This document shows, piece after piece, positions 22,304 to 36,400 of a DNA stretch of 64,000 nt. The notes below the pieces were generated by a model, which saw only the letters and a program-made list of their open reading frames with translations, was not told the origin of the DNA and searched no databases. Source of the DNA: Fremontodendron californicum (Eukaryota > Streptophyta > Magnoliopsida > Malvales > Malvaceae); NCBI GenBank assembly GCA_030761205.1, contig JAULJL010000048.1, positions 7,431,501 to 7,495,500 of the forward strand. Direction: 5' to 3'. Numbering within the stretch: position 1 is the first letter of the stretch; each line of letters starts with the position of its first letter. The position numbers were made by a program, and so were the translations under genes.

Positions 22304-25300
22304 ATGAGATATATTATTAAGATGCCAATAGTATTATTGGCTTTTATTGTATGTGCAATAGGGTTATTTACGACGACGTCGGAATCTTCATCATACACAA
22401 GAATTTACAGTTTGGGCGGTGCTCCATCGGTTTTCCATTCTCAAGATCACTGTTCTAACTGTTCTTTTTCTACTCAAATATCTCTAAAAAATAATACCAT
22501 CAACTGTCACTTTGCCATGCTTCAAGGAAGAAGAAACTATCAAGAAGATCGATTGTTTTGTGATCTCAATATTCACATTCCATTCTTTGGTAAATTTTTA
22601 AATTCTTTTTTTTTTCATATATATTTATTCGTATGATAATTATTATAAATTTATCTACTGAAACAGATTCCTGGTCTCTGGTACCTATATACCTACCATT
22701 ACCAAGATACCAAGAACAGAAGTGCTTGACTGCTTGGTAATGGTAGGTATAATTAGTTTCTTGATTCTTTTAGAATACCCTTTTTAGAAAATTGATTAAT
22801 TTTATAAGAATTCAATAGATAAGACGTGATAAACTGAGGAAATTGTAGGAGGGCCAACCACGGATCTGCAACTGAACTATTTACCTCGAAAAAATATGAA
22901 TTAAATATTATTATTATTATTCTTTTCTTTATATTATGATTATTATTCTCCGAGGTTTAAGTTACAAGATAAAATTTAATCATAATTAAAGAGTTGTCTA
23001 AGTGGTTTCAAGATATAAACTCCAATTGCCTAGATAAAACCTGATTCACACCATAACTAATCATACTAGGCAGCTCGTTAGCAGTATAAAGTATAAAAGA
23101 TAAGGATATGTTTGGGTCCGTCAACCTGATTTTGCGACACCATGAATACACCTTTTTTATCCCCTTTTTAAGCTCAATTACCAAAGATTTTGCAGGGCCA
23201 TATATATATCAGACACCTCTCACTTTTGAATCTAAATCTGCTCTTGGATAAAATTTTGCATATCTGGGTCTTAATAAAGCAATGTCTGATCCCTTTTTTC
23301 ATGTATAATTTTACTCAAACAGAAGGTCCCACCCGTAAAATTAAAGTAAGATATAAATAAAAGTTACAGCAAATACAAAGTGCACGGTAAGTAAAAGAAA
23401 AAGATTAAGAAAAAACATAGTCCATACTCTATAGGGAAACGCGATTATTAGTAGTTTTTTAATAAGGGAACTTTATACTGGAATTATTTTTGAGTGATTG
23501 ATTCTTTATGTTTGTCTTTGAATTATGTTATATCCAACAGGCCTTCCAGATCTGGATCATGAAAAGATATAATCATAATTTGTTAATATTTTATCTGATT
23601 TTAATTGTTTGGAATATTAATGGATGCAGGTAAGAATGGGTTTAAGGAAGTCTCTATGGGAATGGCTGCGATTTTCGACGGCCATAGAGGGGCTGAAGCC
23701 AGTGAGATGGCTTCAAATCTTGTATTGGACTATTTTCTACTTCATTCACGTTTTATTCAATATGAGATCAAAGAGTAAGTTTTCAACATTGAAAAAAAGA
23801 AAAATTACATCAAAACTTATTTCTCTTTCTAACAACAAATTGTATCTTTGAAAAGAATGTTAGGTATGGTTCCTGATGAATCAATGCATATGGAAATTTT
23901 GAAGGAAGCATTGGTGAGAACCATTCGTGACATTGATATTACATTTACCAAGGTAATTGATAATTGATTGAAGTTCATAAATTTCTAGCTTAACTTAACC
24001 TAACTTTGTCCCTACTGACGTTACTTGTTAATGGGTTTGTTTTATGATATATTTTGCCATGGATTGCTTAGGTCTTTAATAGTTTTATTAATTATTTGGT
24101 ATAGACTTGTTTGCCTGCATAATTGCTAATTTATTTAGACATTATAATTTTGGACACAACATATATTTAATAAACATGGCACGACATGTTTATTACATGT
24201 ATCATATTCATATTTAAGATTTTAACATTATAATAATTTGTATCATGTTCATATTTATACGATTGACACAAAAAATAAAACACGACACAAACTCGAATTA
24301 TCAAATTTGCTTGATTTCTTTTTGACTCTTAAATTCTTGTCAATCCCATATTCTTTTTCGTGGTATATGTAAAAATTTATTGGATTCAATCTAATAATTA
24401 TACTTCTCAACTTTAAACCTGTAATCACATTCGTTAAGAAAAAAAATCTCAAAATCTAACTGTTAAAGATGTTTGAATACTTAAAATTTCAATAACATTA
24501 TTCCATCCCATCTATAGGAAGCTTCCAAGAAGGGTATTGTTTCAGGATGTACAGCGGCAATAGTTATTATAGTTGATAATCAAATTTTGGTGGCCAATGT
24601 TGGTGACTCAAAGGTTGTTTTATGCTCACAGAAATTCCATTCTCACCAAGATATTAGTGGTTAGTAATTTGCCTTTGTTGTCTACCATATCGACTCTAAT
24701 CCCTATTTCATTATACCTAAACAATTTAAATCAATTACTTATTACTCGAGCATTTGATTAAATAATAAGGATTTATATTTGATTCATTATCAGTTATAGA
24801 TATACACTATCAATATATTATATAATGTCTCTTTTTAATAAATAAAATTATTTTTATTTATTTTTATACTTATCAATAAAGTGATATTATGTGATTCGCA
24901 TATAATATATAAATTTATATGCTCATAGTATATCAAATATAAACTCATAATAAATACATTATTTTTTTATTCAAAAAGTTGAGTTAGAAATTTTTAATAA
25001 AAAAAAAAAAACTCAAATTACTTGATGGTTATAGACAGTTGGTTGGAGTATAGGCGAAGACGAAGAAATAATGCCAGAGTCTCCTTAAAAGATCATAAAA
25101 AGATTGGATTATCAAACATTGGTGGTTTAAAGTTTCTCACAGCAAAAGAACTAACAAGAGATCACCATCCTGATCGAGAGGATGAAAGAATGCGTATAGA
25201 AGCTGCCGGTGGCTATGTAGTTTCAGGAGCAAGCAGTGTTCCTTGAGTCAATGGTCAATTGGCTGTATCTCGATCCATCGGTGATTTGTACTATAAAAGG

Positions 25301-26431
25301 TTTTATCTCTTTCTCATCTGCCCTTAATTGATAGAATTACATAAATTAGACTTGATTTTGACATGATATGAAAACACAACACGAACACGACACGTTTAAA
25401 TACAATTAATATGAATAACACGAAACGTTTAATACACGTATCGTATTTGTGTTTAGAATTTTGACACATTTAATAATTTATGTTGTATTATGTTTATACG
25501 ACTGACATGAAAAAAATATTAAACAAGACACATCCACCAATTACCAAATCTACCTAATATCTATAATTTATTAGTCATTTTTGAAAACGAACACGATACA
25601 TTTAAATACAATTAATATGATTAACTCGAAACGTTTAATACACGTATCGTATTTGTATTTAGGATTTTGACACATTTAATAATTAATGTAGTATTTATAT
25701 TTACATGGTTGACACGAGGAAAAAAACTAAATTTTTACACTACATTTGTTGGTAAACACGACACGTATACACGAATTATCAGATTTACATAATATATATA
25801 TATATATATAATTTATTAGTCAATTTTCTCTTGACCAATTATAAGATTGAGAAATGTTAAAGGGTTTGAAAAAAAATGAAATAATTTGAATAATTCAATA
25901 AAAAAAATATTAAATTTTTACACTACATTTGTATATTTACACATTGTTAATGTTTTTGTTACTTCATTTTGAAATTTGGATTATTTAACACATCCCATTG
26001 ATATTTAAATCTGATCAACTTTAAATTAATTTTATTATTATTATTATTTAAGTTTCGTGTTTACTTGTTTCCTATTTTTCTCTTTTTAAATCACATAAAG
26101 AATACCTCCAAAATTAGTATTTTTTTTGGCATTATACAGCTCAGGTGTTATAGCAGTACCAGAAGTGATTGACTGGCAACCTTTGAGCAGAAATGATAGC
26201 TATTTGGTGATCTTGTCTGATGGGATTTTTGAAAAGTTAAATGCCCAACATGTTTGTCAACTTTTACCGGATTCTAATAATTTTCCGACTAGTGATGAAG
26301 GGATTAGGCTATTCGATTCATGTCAATCCCCATTGCCTGAATGCATATTAAGGACGGCATATGAAGAAGGTAGCATGGATAATTTGTCTGTTATTGTGGT
26401 TCCACTAAAGGAAGCTGGTTTAATTTCTTGA
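22304..26431 (+). pseudogene. PP2C-1: PP2C 51-like phosphatase with a premature stop
   Basis: Six exons: 22304-22589, 23630-23774, 23856-23952, 24518-24659, 25035-25299 and 26140-26431, all in phase. The N-terminus is a hydrophobic signal-type segment (MPIVLLAFIVCAIGL) followed by a family-like GGAPSVFHS stretch. PP2C motifs in order: QGRRNYQEDR, IFDGHRGAEASEMAS, SGCTAAIV, LVANVGDSKVVL, AKELTRDHHPDREDERM, VNGQLAVSRSIGD, LSDGIFEKL and GSMDNLSVIVVPL. In exon 5 the codon at 25244-25246 is TGA where PP2C-2 has CGA (Arg), so translation would stop after about 293 of 408 residues, before the last two metal-site motifs (SDG and DN). Otherwise the exons are open. This is either a young pseudogene or a truncated protein. 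It is convergent with kinase B, 532 bp from stop to stop. Confidence 0.85.
25370..25780. repeat. Two tandem CACGACACG-type repeats in PP2C-1 intron 5
   Basis: Two diverged copies (about 25370-25545 and 25585-25780) share ACACGACACGTTTAAATACAATTAAT, CGTTTAATACACGTATCGTA and TTTTGACACATTTAATAAT. PP2C-2 has the same pair at about 46910-47300. Related single copies lie in intron 3 (about 24150-24300) and in the 3' flanks (about 26583-26720, 48114-48310 and 57712-57850). Confidence 0.6.
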
Positions 26432-26963
26432 ATCATATGGCTTTTCAAAAAAAATTTGGATGGTAATCAAATGCAATTGTGACAAGTGGAAAAAAGAATA
26501 GCACTTCTAGCATTTCTCATCAATGTATATGGCATTAATTTTGAGATTATTATTCAATACACCAACAATTAGGTTCGATAATTCGTGCAGACATGTTGTG
26601 TCTTGTTTTTTTTTTTTTTTTTTTCTCGTGTCAATCGTTTAAACATGAGTACAACACATGATTAAAACACGAATATTATACGTGTATTAAACTATCATCT
26701 TAATCATGTCGTGTCATGTAGTTCGAATAGTGTTCAAAATTATCAAATCTATTAGTGTTTTAAAAAACATACGTATTTTTGCATCAATTAGAAACACATC
26801 AATTACTTTCTAATAAACGTACGCTTCTAATACCATGTACATGTATGGATTCTACAAATTTATGATTGGATTCTATACATGTGAATAATAGCGATGAATG
26901 TATTGAAAAAAAAAAAAAACAAAGATACTTGACTAAAAAAACAAACTCAATTGCATGCCTGCT

Positions 26964-27354
26964 TCATTCAGTGGGAAGGCGGAAGTAAGGATGCTGCAAA
27001 GCATCAGCAGCACTCAAACGCTCTTCCTGCAATATTGACATCAATGTTAGGTTCAGTATGGCGATTTGATCACAAGCCCAAAAGAATTCTGCAGATTATA
27101 GATAGATTCTACCAATTAATAAGTCATGCAAACAATCAAATAAGAGAAATTAGTTTACATGCCTAGTGAATTCTTTTGGGGCCAAAATTTGCATACCTAG
27201 CTATAACAAGCAATTCCGATTATATGTTATCGGTATCCAGTATCCAACATCTATATCCGGCACATATTCGAATATAACTATAGGGTTAAGCACATACTCC
27301 GTATACGACACTCACTCAGATTCCAAATAACATAGATTCTGATTTCAAATTTGT

Positions 27355-27409
<55 letters not shown>

Positions 27410-30400
27410 TCTTCAGTTTAGCTGGGATTTAAATAAAAAATGATTAGGTACAACACTACAATATTATTTAAAGTAGCACTAATTACAGATAGCAAGGACA
27501 AATTTTCAATTAGCTCACTGAAATTTGACAAAAATAGAATTCTCACCATTATAAAGCTTTAAAACCTAATTTCACAAGAACCCTCACCCCACATATAAGG
27601 GCATATATTGAAGGCAATCACTGCAAGTAGAAATTGCCTTACTAAGATGACTTTTGACATATCAAATTCTGAAATTATAAATCCGTTATTGCCAGACCAA
27701 GAAACCAAGAAACTTTGAGATAAAATGAAATTATTACCAAAAATCATGCATTCTACTGGACTTCCCTAACATAGACCCACCCATCAAAACATGAGAAATA
27801 AGAAATGCGCAAATTCTTTACCTGGTTGAAGTCACATGCTTAGGTTCCCTTTTGTTTGTTAATCAGTTAGGGTCATATTTTATCCGGCTGAAGTTTTAAG
27901 CTATGTTCAGATTCGGGGTAAGTGTCAAATATAATTGTGTTCGAAACGGGTATGTTCAATTTTTTTTTTAAAGTTTTTTCATATATTTAGAGGATCATAC
28001 CCTTAAACATATGTGAATATGTGTCGGACACAGATATCTATTATGAATTCTTTAAAATAAAAAAAAAAAGTGTCTGAATAACATAGGTTTTAAGCTGTTG
28101 AGTATAAAAAAAAGCAATCCTAGCAAGTATATTACTGCTAATTAAGGTCCTAACCATTCACACTGTGCATGGTTACAACTCACAAATTCAATGGACAAGT
28201 ATTGCTTAGGCAGATAAATATGTGAAACTATTATCCACGTGTTTAGAGTCTTAAAAACTGTGTTCATACTCAAGAAACCTGAAGAATTGGATCTCTATCC
28301 CTAAAAAACTGAAACCATCTTTCCAACTTGACATCAAAGATTAGCTATCATGAGGAATCTTTGATGGGGGGACTATTCCTTGGAAAGTTGTTCTCCCATG
28401 TATCATTCGGTTTGGTGAATCTAGCTGAGAAGTAACAATGAACCTAATTACATTTCATAATTCTAAATTCTAATCTGAGAAGATGCAACCCATTGACATG
28501 TTTCAAAGTAAGGCTGCAGAGTGTGTGGCCATTACATCGGAAGCAAGGGAAGATACTAAAGCCACTATCAAACTGGATGTTTTCTCAAACTTAATTGAAT
28601 AAAACTGGATCTTTATCCTACTTGAAAATAAACATAAATAGTGTCTGATTTTTCAATTCGGAATGGGTGGGCATGTACTTAGACCATAATCCACCCTTGA
28701 AGTCTCAGTCCTAAAAAAATTAAATCATGAACCACCCATCAAATCATAGGAGCACCTAAAATCGACCCACACTCATCGATCCGAGACGGCCAGCGGGTAA
28801 CTTGGATCATTGCTCACCCCTAACTGCAGTTGCTAAGTTGATGGGATCCAAGATTAATGGGTTCAAAGAGTTTAACCCCAGGGTTCACATCATAAGTTCT
28901 ATTAGGTTGTAATAACAAATCGATATGGTACAAACTAATGTGACCACAATCTAAGAAATCCAAGTAGCAGAAAACCAAAGGGAAACGAAGATCCATATGA
29001 TCCATTCATTCAAGGCCTCTACTTTTGACAACAATAAAGTCCAAGATTTTTGCATTTGTTTGATTGCAAGAACAGGCTTATCTGAATCAGAATAAGAGCA
29101 GACACAAACTCTACTGCTAAGGTTCAAATATGTTTTAAAGCGTATGTTCTTGATGTAGAAAGCATAGTCAAGAATGTAACAAATAAGGAAGTCCCATAGT
29201 TTACTTTATCCTTTTGTTTTAGACACCTGAAGAAACAAAAATGTAATAAAGAGATTAACATGCACTATCAGCCTATATTTTTTCTCTTCAAATCTCTGTT
29301 CACCTACTATGATGAGAAGCGATATGGATATTTATAATTATTCTAAATACAATGAGAACAATAGTCAATAGGTGATTGTTGGCTAAGATAATTGAATCTA
29401 AAGGTTCCAATAGCTAACTCAAAGATAAATATACTAGTTATACAGTTTCAAAACTTACAGGATTCCAATGTAAGAATTGGCGAACTAATCGCAGAGCCCA
29501 CAGATTTGGAAACCTGCAGAAAGTTAGAAATCATTAGACAGAAGTTTAGAAGCTACTTAATGGTGAAAGAGAATAAAACAAATGTTGCAAGAAATAGACA
29601 TACCCGATCTTAAGGGGATCTCTACTTTTGATTTGATTGGCAAATACCTCTTCAGAGCATTTCTTTGAAGTTGGAAAATTACCCTTGCAGAAAAGACACA
29701 AAATAAGCAGCATTGGTAGATAACCAACTGGCTAGAAGATGTTCTTCAGTATAGCATCTTGAAAGAAATTCAATTTAGCATCAAAACAAGATGAAAATGA
29801 AAGATGGTCGAATCTAAAACCAGACAACCACCTCATTGTTTTATATAGCAAAGATACCAAGAACCAAACTCAGCATGTGCTGCAGAATTCTGCTACAAAG
29901 TCAAGTGGAAAGGAAAAGAAAAAAGGTATGGCTTGAAACTTTTTGGTTGCCGAGGTGCAGCAAAATGTCTGGTTGACATTAACTTACACTAACAAGAAAT
30001 ATTGGGGCAAGAACCATAAATCTTGATCAGAATTTTACTTTGGATAGGAAATAGCATCTCAATATAAACAGAAATTTCTTTCAAAAGTTTTTCTTTTTCT
30101 AAAAAGACATAAGTTTATATGGTTATCACCTCTCTTAAAAGTGTATTTTGAGGACTTATAATAACTGGAAAGAAATTTATGCAAAATAAGGATAACATAC
30201 CAGGTTGTCTGCTTTCAAATTTCGAAGTAGATCTATGTCTTCAGGTATTACAATGCACAGTTCCATAAGTGATCTTATTCTGTAGACATTGTAGAAGAAG
30301 ATTGTGAAGTTTCAGTAAATCATTAAGCAACAACTAAATCTTGGAATCAATAGCTCATTCTACAAGAAAGAAATTAGGACAAGATATTGAATGTTCAGAT

Positions 30401-33400
30401 AGTGGCTTTGACAGATTTTAGAGTTTAGACTCCAGGAAGCATCATCTACAACTCCGGCAACTTAACAAAGCAGCTCAATTTAACTAAATGTCTCCAACAT
30501 TACTATTCTGTCAGAAAAGTCATTTAGACATTTTTAAGAAATATAAATGCCAATTTGATACTTCGATAGAGATCAGAATAGTAAATCAATGTGTTAAATT
30601 AATCAAAAACTTCATGGATTTATGTAGCCACTTTTGCATGTATCAAACAAAAACATTAAGTCAAAAAGGTAAGGGTACTATAATATTTGTATCACCTACA
30701 TGAAGGTCATTTTAAACTACAACATCAATCTTCTATTATTAATCAATGGAAATGATGGAGAGGATGGGAGAAAGAGTCTACAAATTTAGCAGCCATATTA
30801 CAATGCATGATCAAAACTAAAACGAATTATCATAGCTCCTTTTAGAGGATTTGAGAAAGAAAGAAAGAAAGAAAGATAAAGTATGTAATTTCAGCAGCAA
30901 GATTCACGATACAGGACTTAAGTAAGAAGACTTATTGATCAGAAAAATACAGAACCAGTATGATACTCAATGGTGGTGGCTTAACCTTATGATCTTAGAA
31001 CTTACAAAAGAATTAGAAAAGAATGACAAAGACAAAGATATGGCTTCAGTTATGACCATTAAGTTGCATTATAAATATTTTTGGGTTCGCCCAATGAAAA
31101 AAAATAAGAATAAAGTTTTTTTGAAAAATTCTAACCTGTCCTTTGCCATGTCTTCTCAAAATACAAGCTTATTCAAACCATTTGAGCCACATTTTTTTCC
31201 AAGACATTATCAACAATTCCTCCACGATACAAACTTCAAAATCCCTAATTCTCATGAGCCCCATATTTATTTGACTGCATTTCACACATCTTTAGGTTTT
31301 TAGATGGCAAAAATTAGCAACATCAGTCACCATTCTTGGTTTCATAAGCATTATGCTTATCTCACCAACTATAGCCTATAGGCAATCATTACCTTACCAT
31401 TTTTTATTTGTCCAAGTGGTTTAATCTCTTTTAAAATGATGAACTATAGACCAAACTCTATCTCATCCCTTATCTGTAGTGGCACCTCCTAGGTCAAAGA
31501 ATATCAAACAGCAAATGAGGGTAAGGCGTGGTACTCACTGATAAAGCCGTGTCATCTGATCTTCATTCAAGTTCTTGAACCGTAATGCCAAAAGTGCATA
31601 AGCACGGTGACTTAACTGAAAAACATGAGGAGATCCTATGATCATCTCTAACATAACTACACCAACACTCCACATATCATACCTGCCAAATGTATAAATT
31701 ATTTGGGTAAGTACTAATCGTACTAGAACTGTCATAAACAAATTAAATCAGAATACTGTTAACATCTCATAATAACATTCTTAAATATGCATATAATATT
31801 AAAAGTAAAATGATGAAATTTTGTTTAGTTTGACCGGAAACAAAATATATATTAGAGAGGTAGAGGGTAAGAAGGATGTTCATACTTCAATCTGCTGCTT
31901 TTTGATTCATGAAACCAACTGGAATTTAGAAGAGCTTCTGGTGGGGTATAATCATAAGTTTGTTCATAGCTGAAACAAGTATGTAATGAATGAAAAATAA
32001 TGAGGAAGTCTAGGGACTAAGGAAGAATAAGCAAGATTAACCCATCTCTATAATTTGCTTCAATGTTGATTTCTCAAGATAATATGGGATTATGATTCTT
32101 ACCAAACTGCAATACCGAAAAAAATATTTATGCATAATGCTATAATTCCCTATTTTCGTAAATTTTAATGTAAAATGGAATATTGGATGTGGTGCTATTC
32201 AAGAACTAATGAAAAGAAGACAACTGTTCTTTAAGGAACATACCTAACAAATTTAATCAGTAATCTACACATAGTAGTTACTCAAAAGTACATCAAAGTC
32301 AAACAGAGGTTAAGTGGTCTTCTGCTTTTGTCTTTCTCTAAGTTGATTTCTCTGCTCCTCTTCACGTTGATGGATAATCAAGATCCTACAGAAAGAATAT
32401 TGAGAGCCAATCCAGAACTGGGTTGCTCATACTTATAGTCTGAGACCTATTTTGCTAGATATACTAATACTGTAAACTAGTTGAGGCCAAGAAAGTTTTT
32501 TATTTGAAAACTTCGAAGTCTTATTGAACACTAAGGATGATGACAGGTTGGTTTCATGGATGTCCACAGCTTTATATTTGGTGATTTTAAATTCATCCAT
32601 ATGGCTGTTAGGTGCACTTAACATAACTGACTCCAATTAATATCATCACCCAAGGGTACATAGATACATCAAACTAGTTCTAATGCCCAAGTTCAGTGCC
32701 AAACTAGTGACAGGCAAAGTAAAAGCGCAAATTAGAACTCGTGTCTAAAGCAAGAAGAAAAAAATGGAATATCTTAGGGAACTAAAGAACATGCCCAAAC
32801 TATTTCTAAGCCTTCTATTGTTGTCTTGAAGCAACATAACGTGTAGTTGTTAATCAAAATCATCAACTACAACCAATGTTACAGAGAGATGTAATAAATA
32901 GAGTTCATAAGAGAAACATCTTACCTTGATGGACCACTTGATCCATATAGATGCTTAATTGTGAACTCATCAACAGCACTACCAAAGTCAATAATACGCC
33001 TATATACAAAGAAAAATACAGAAAAGTAAACATCTGGTGCAAAAGGAAATTTTTTTACTCCATATTAAAAGTGTACAAATTTGAATGAATAGAAGATTTT
33101 GAGGTTTTGTTCGTTTGTAGAGAAAGTCAATTATAGGCTAGAACAGTCAGCAATAAAGTATTGGTGTTATGACAGTTAATTCATCGTATTAAGACATAAA
33201 AGATAATAGAGAGATTATAAGAAAAGTTGTACATGTTGACTTGCTGGTTATCTCCACTTCTTTGCTTTAAGCATCTGTGGTTTGCATGATCCTCAAAGCA
33301 CAAGATCATATTATCTTCCAAAAGGAAAAGAACTATAAGTACTCTACACAATGCACATTGATAAGAAATCAACTTGTATTAAAAGGAAGTACACTAGATT

Positions 33401-36400
33401 ACAACATCTTAACTTTGAAACGGTACACTGCAAATAGAAAAGATGACCAAGCCAATATATGGCTGCAGGTACAATTTGAAATCAAATGAACCTTAATATG
33501 ATTACAATACAACTGCAAATTCTTTAAGGTGCCAATAAGTGACTGAAATTGTCCTGCTTATCTAAAAGCTAATTATTCATGGAAGTATAAGAGAATCCAC
33601 GTAGACATTTCATGATCCATCTTACTTGGACAAGTGAGTAATTTTTTTTATCACTGTATAAATGTCTTATTTAGATCTTAGAAAGCAACAAGAAAAGCCT
33701 TTTTCTTACCAGGTTTAATGTCCCTGTGGGTTATGTCAAGGTCATGACAAGACTTGAGTGCTATCAACTGAAAAATAAAAGGAAAGACAAGCATGCGAGT
33801 ATTAATTTATTATTGAGAATGAAAATTTTTTAAAAAGAAAAGTAATCAGAAAAGCACGCTCTTTTGGAACTAATGCCAACATATACTGTAGAAATGGGAA
33901 ATGTTATAGAAAACTAGTCATTTACTTTTTCAGATATCCCCATGAAAGCCATTATTCGATAAATTCAAATAAACTAAAACTCAGCCTACAAGCTTATTGC
34001 GATCCTATGGTTTAGTGCACTTTTGCATTATCCTCTTCCCTCGCAAATGTTTCAAGATGACAGAATCATAATGCTGAAATGGAGAGAATATTTGAAAGCA
34101 AGGAAGACAACTTACATAAGCATGTTATAGAAATGTTTTTTGTTTTCAAGTCGATCAACATTTCTTAGTTATCAAACTACTGCAGGTTTTTCATCCTTTC
34201 TTTTCTTTGATTTTTTTTTCTTTGAATGCAGGAAAATTCGAATCAAAGACCTGTCACAATCTAACCCTGACTTCAATTTATCACTATTCATCCTTCCAAG
34301 TTATTAAACTTATGCTCTTTCTCTCAGCAATAAAAGCTCAATAGTTACATCCTATACACTAAAAAAAATCACAATTCAACAACTTAAACTTCTTATCGGT
34401 CCATAGCAGCATTCATTGTTAGCTTGAAATCAGATTTTACTAGTGACATATAAAACCAAACGAACTTAGCACTTGAATATATTTGGAGTGCAATAAAGTG
34501 GTGATATGAACAATACTTTGCTATGATGCTAACGTACCAGTTGCAATATGATTTGCTTCATTTCTTCTCCCCCTTCTGCAGTTGTCTTTAACCACTTCCA
34601 GTAGGAAGATGGCTCTAGTATCTTGACAGTATTAACATCTTGATGGCCTCCAGTAGAAGGGTCCTCTATCACTGTTGTATACAAAATCTTTGAAAAGGAT
34701 ATTCCTTCATGTCGAAATACCAACCATATTCTCTGTTCTCCACAGTCAAGGCTTTCTACATAGCGCGCTACATGCTTGTTGCCTTTCTTGTTATGAAGTG
34801 AGGCATTTAAGAGAACTTCCCCAAAGTACCTTTCTCTTAATCCACTAAGGTAAACAGCGTGTCCTTTCTCAACCTATTTAATCAAGAATTATAATCCCAT
34901 TTAAAGTTCTTATTAAATATCTAATGCACCAAAAGGACTACATATTTTAATGAAACTAAAAATAAACATTTTAACTATATAAAATACATTAAACCAAAGT
35001 TGAGTTTGAACGTAGTTCTTTTAATATTTGAGAGGCCTAGCCACCAATTGCCAAAAAGTTTTAGGTAGGACGCTTAACAAGAGCAGAACAGAATTATGGG
35101 TTTAAAGTGTGATTTTTGCATGATAGAGCTTCAACTCTTACAATAGTGAGATTTTGTAGAACACCTTAAATAGCAGACAAGCTTTTCAAATCAATAAACT
35201 TGTGTAAGAATAGTGAGGAAGAAATATATAAATAAAACACAAATAGATAAAGATACTGCCCTAGCAAAGTAGTTATGAATCTGTTACGTACTTCTGAGTC
35301 AATTAATGTAAATAAAAAAGTTACTTATATACTTCAATACTTGCATGCTTAAATACATAGTATTTGCATATAGAAAGAAGTGTATATGGACCAAATGACC
35401 ACTTTGTTAATCTCATAAATCTTATATTATTTTGATCACTTACCATTATGCGTTTTATAACGAAATAATCACCAATGTCAGAACTTGAGTGGCATTCATG
35501 GTTGAATAAGGAAGATTGTGAATGAATACTTTGAGTGTCCAGGCAGAATCTTCTTCGCAAAGTCTCTTTCTTATCATGAATTAAATCAAGAGAATGTTCC
35601 TCTTGGGTACAAGACAACCAAGCTTCACCAAAACCTCCCTTGCCCAATCTTTTCTTGATTACGTACCTAACAGCCAAAGAATTGAATGCTAACAAATGTT
35701 AATGAGATTTAAAATTCTTATCACAAGGAAGACATGGCACTTTTTCCCGAACCTGAATGTAAATTAGTTATTTGAAAAGTTGCACATAAGAATTGCAAGT
35801 ATTTCCTTGACAAGATGCATATATATGAAATGTCCAAGGTATGGCTAGCAGGAAATTAAGTACTTATTTGACTTTTAGATTAGCAAAAAACCTAGAAAAA
35901 GAAAATCATATCTCATAGTTTGAAGTGCTAATGTCAGCTACTTGTCACGCTTCTTTCAGATATAGAAAGAATTATGAATAGAAGTAAAAACTGGACGAAT
36001 GAAATTGTTAAGCATCAAACCTAAACCAATTCAATATAAGTGGAGAAGCCCATATAAAACCATGCAAACTAGAGATTTAACCGAATGTGGGATAACACCA
36101 CTTAATACTCCCCTTGTTTGGTTGCCCAGTACTAAGAATTGAAACAAAAGGGCCCAAGAGCTGGACAAACACATAAGGGCAACAAACAACAAGAATAACA
36201 AGCAACGTATAACTTGGACTCTGATCCCATGTTAAGCAACCAACCTAAAATCACTTAATAGACATAGAAACATGACTTTACATTTTTATACAGCTTTTAG
36301 TTAGTTCCCTAGTGATACCATGCTTCCATTAAAGTATGTGTGTGTACGTGTAAGTGCATATATGGTAACTCTAAGGACCTTAGCCTGCCATCATGATTTA

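Noticed and set aside
25790..25812. Short TA run in PP2C-1 intron 5
   Set aside because: An ordinary microsatellite with no added meaning beyond copy-specific length.
27559..27747. Minus-strand frame in the last kinase intron
   Set aside because: In copy C (58687-58884) an indel changes its C-terminus without consequence, and it has no splice connection to the kinase exons.
31136..31180. Possible extra exon reading CILRRHGKGQ on the minus strand
   Set aside because: The proper exon (MELCIVIP) at 30201-30279 joins the previous one in phase, and this candidate lacks a good acceptor.
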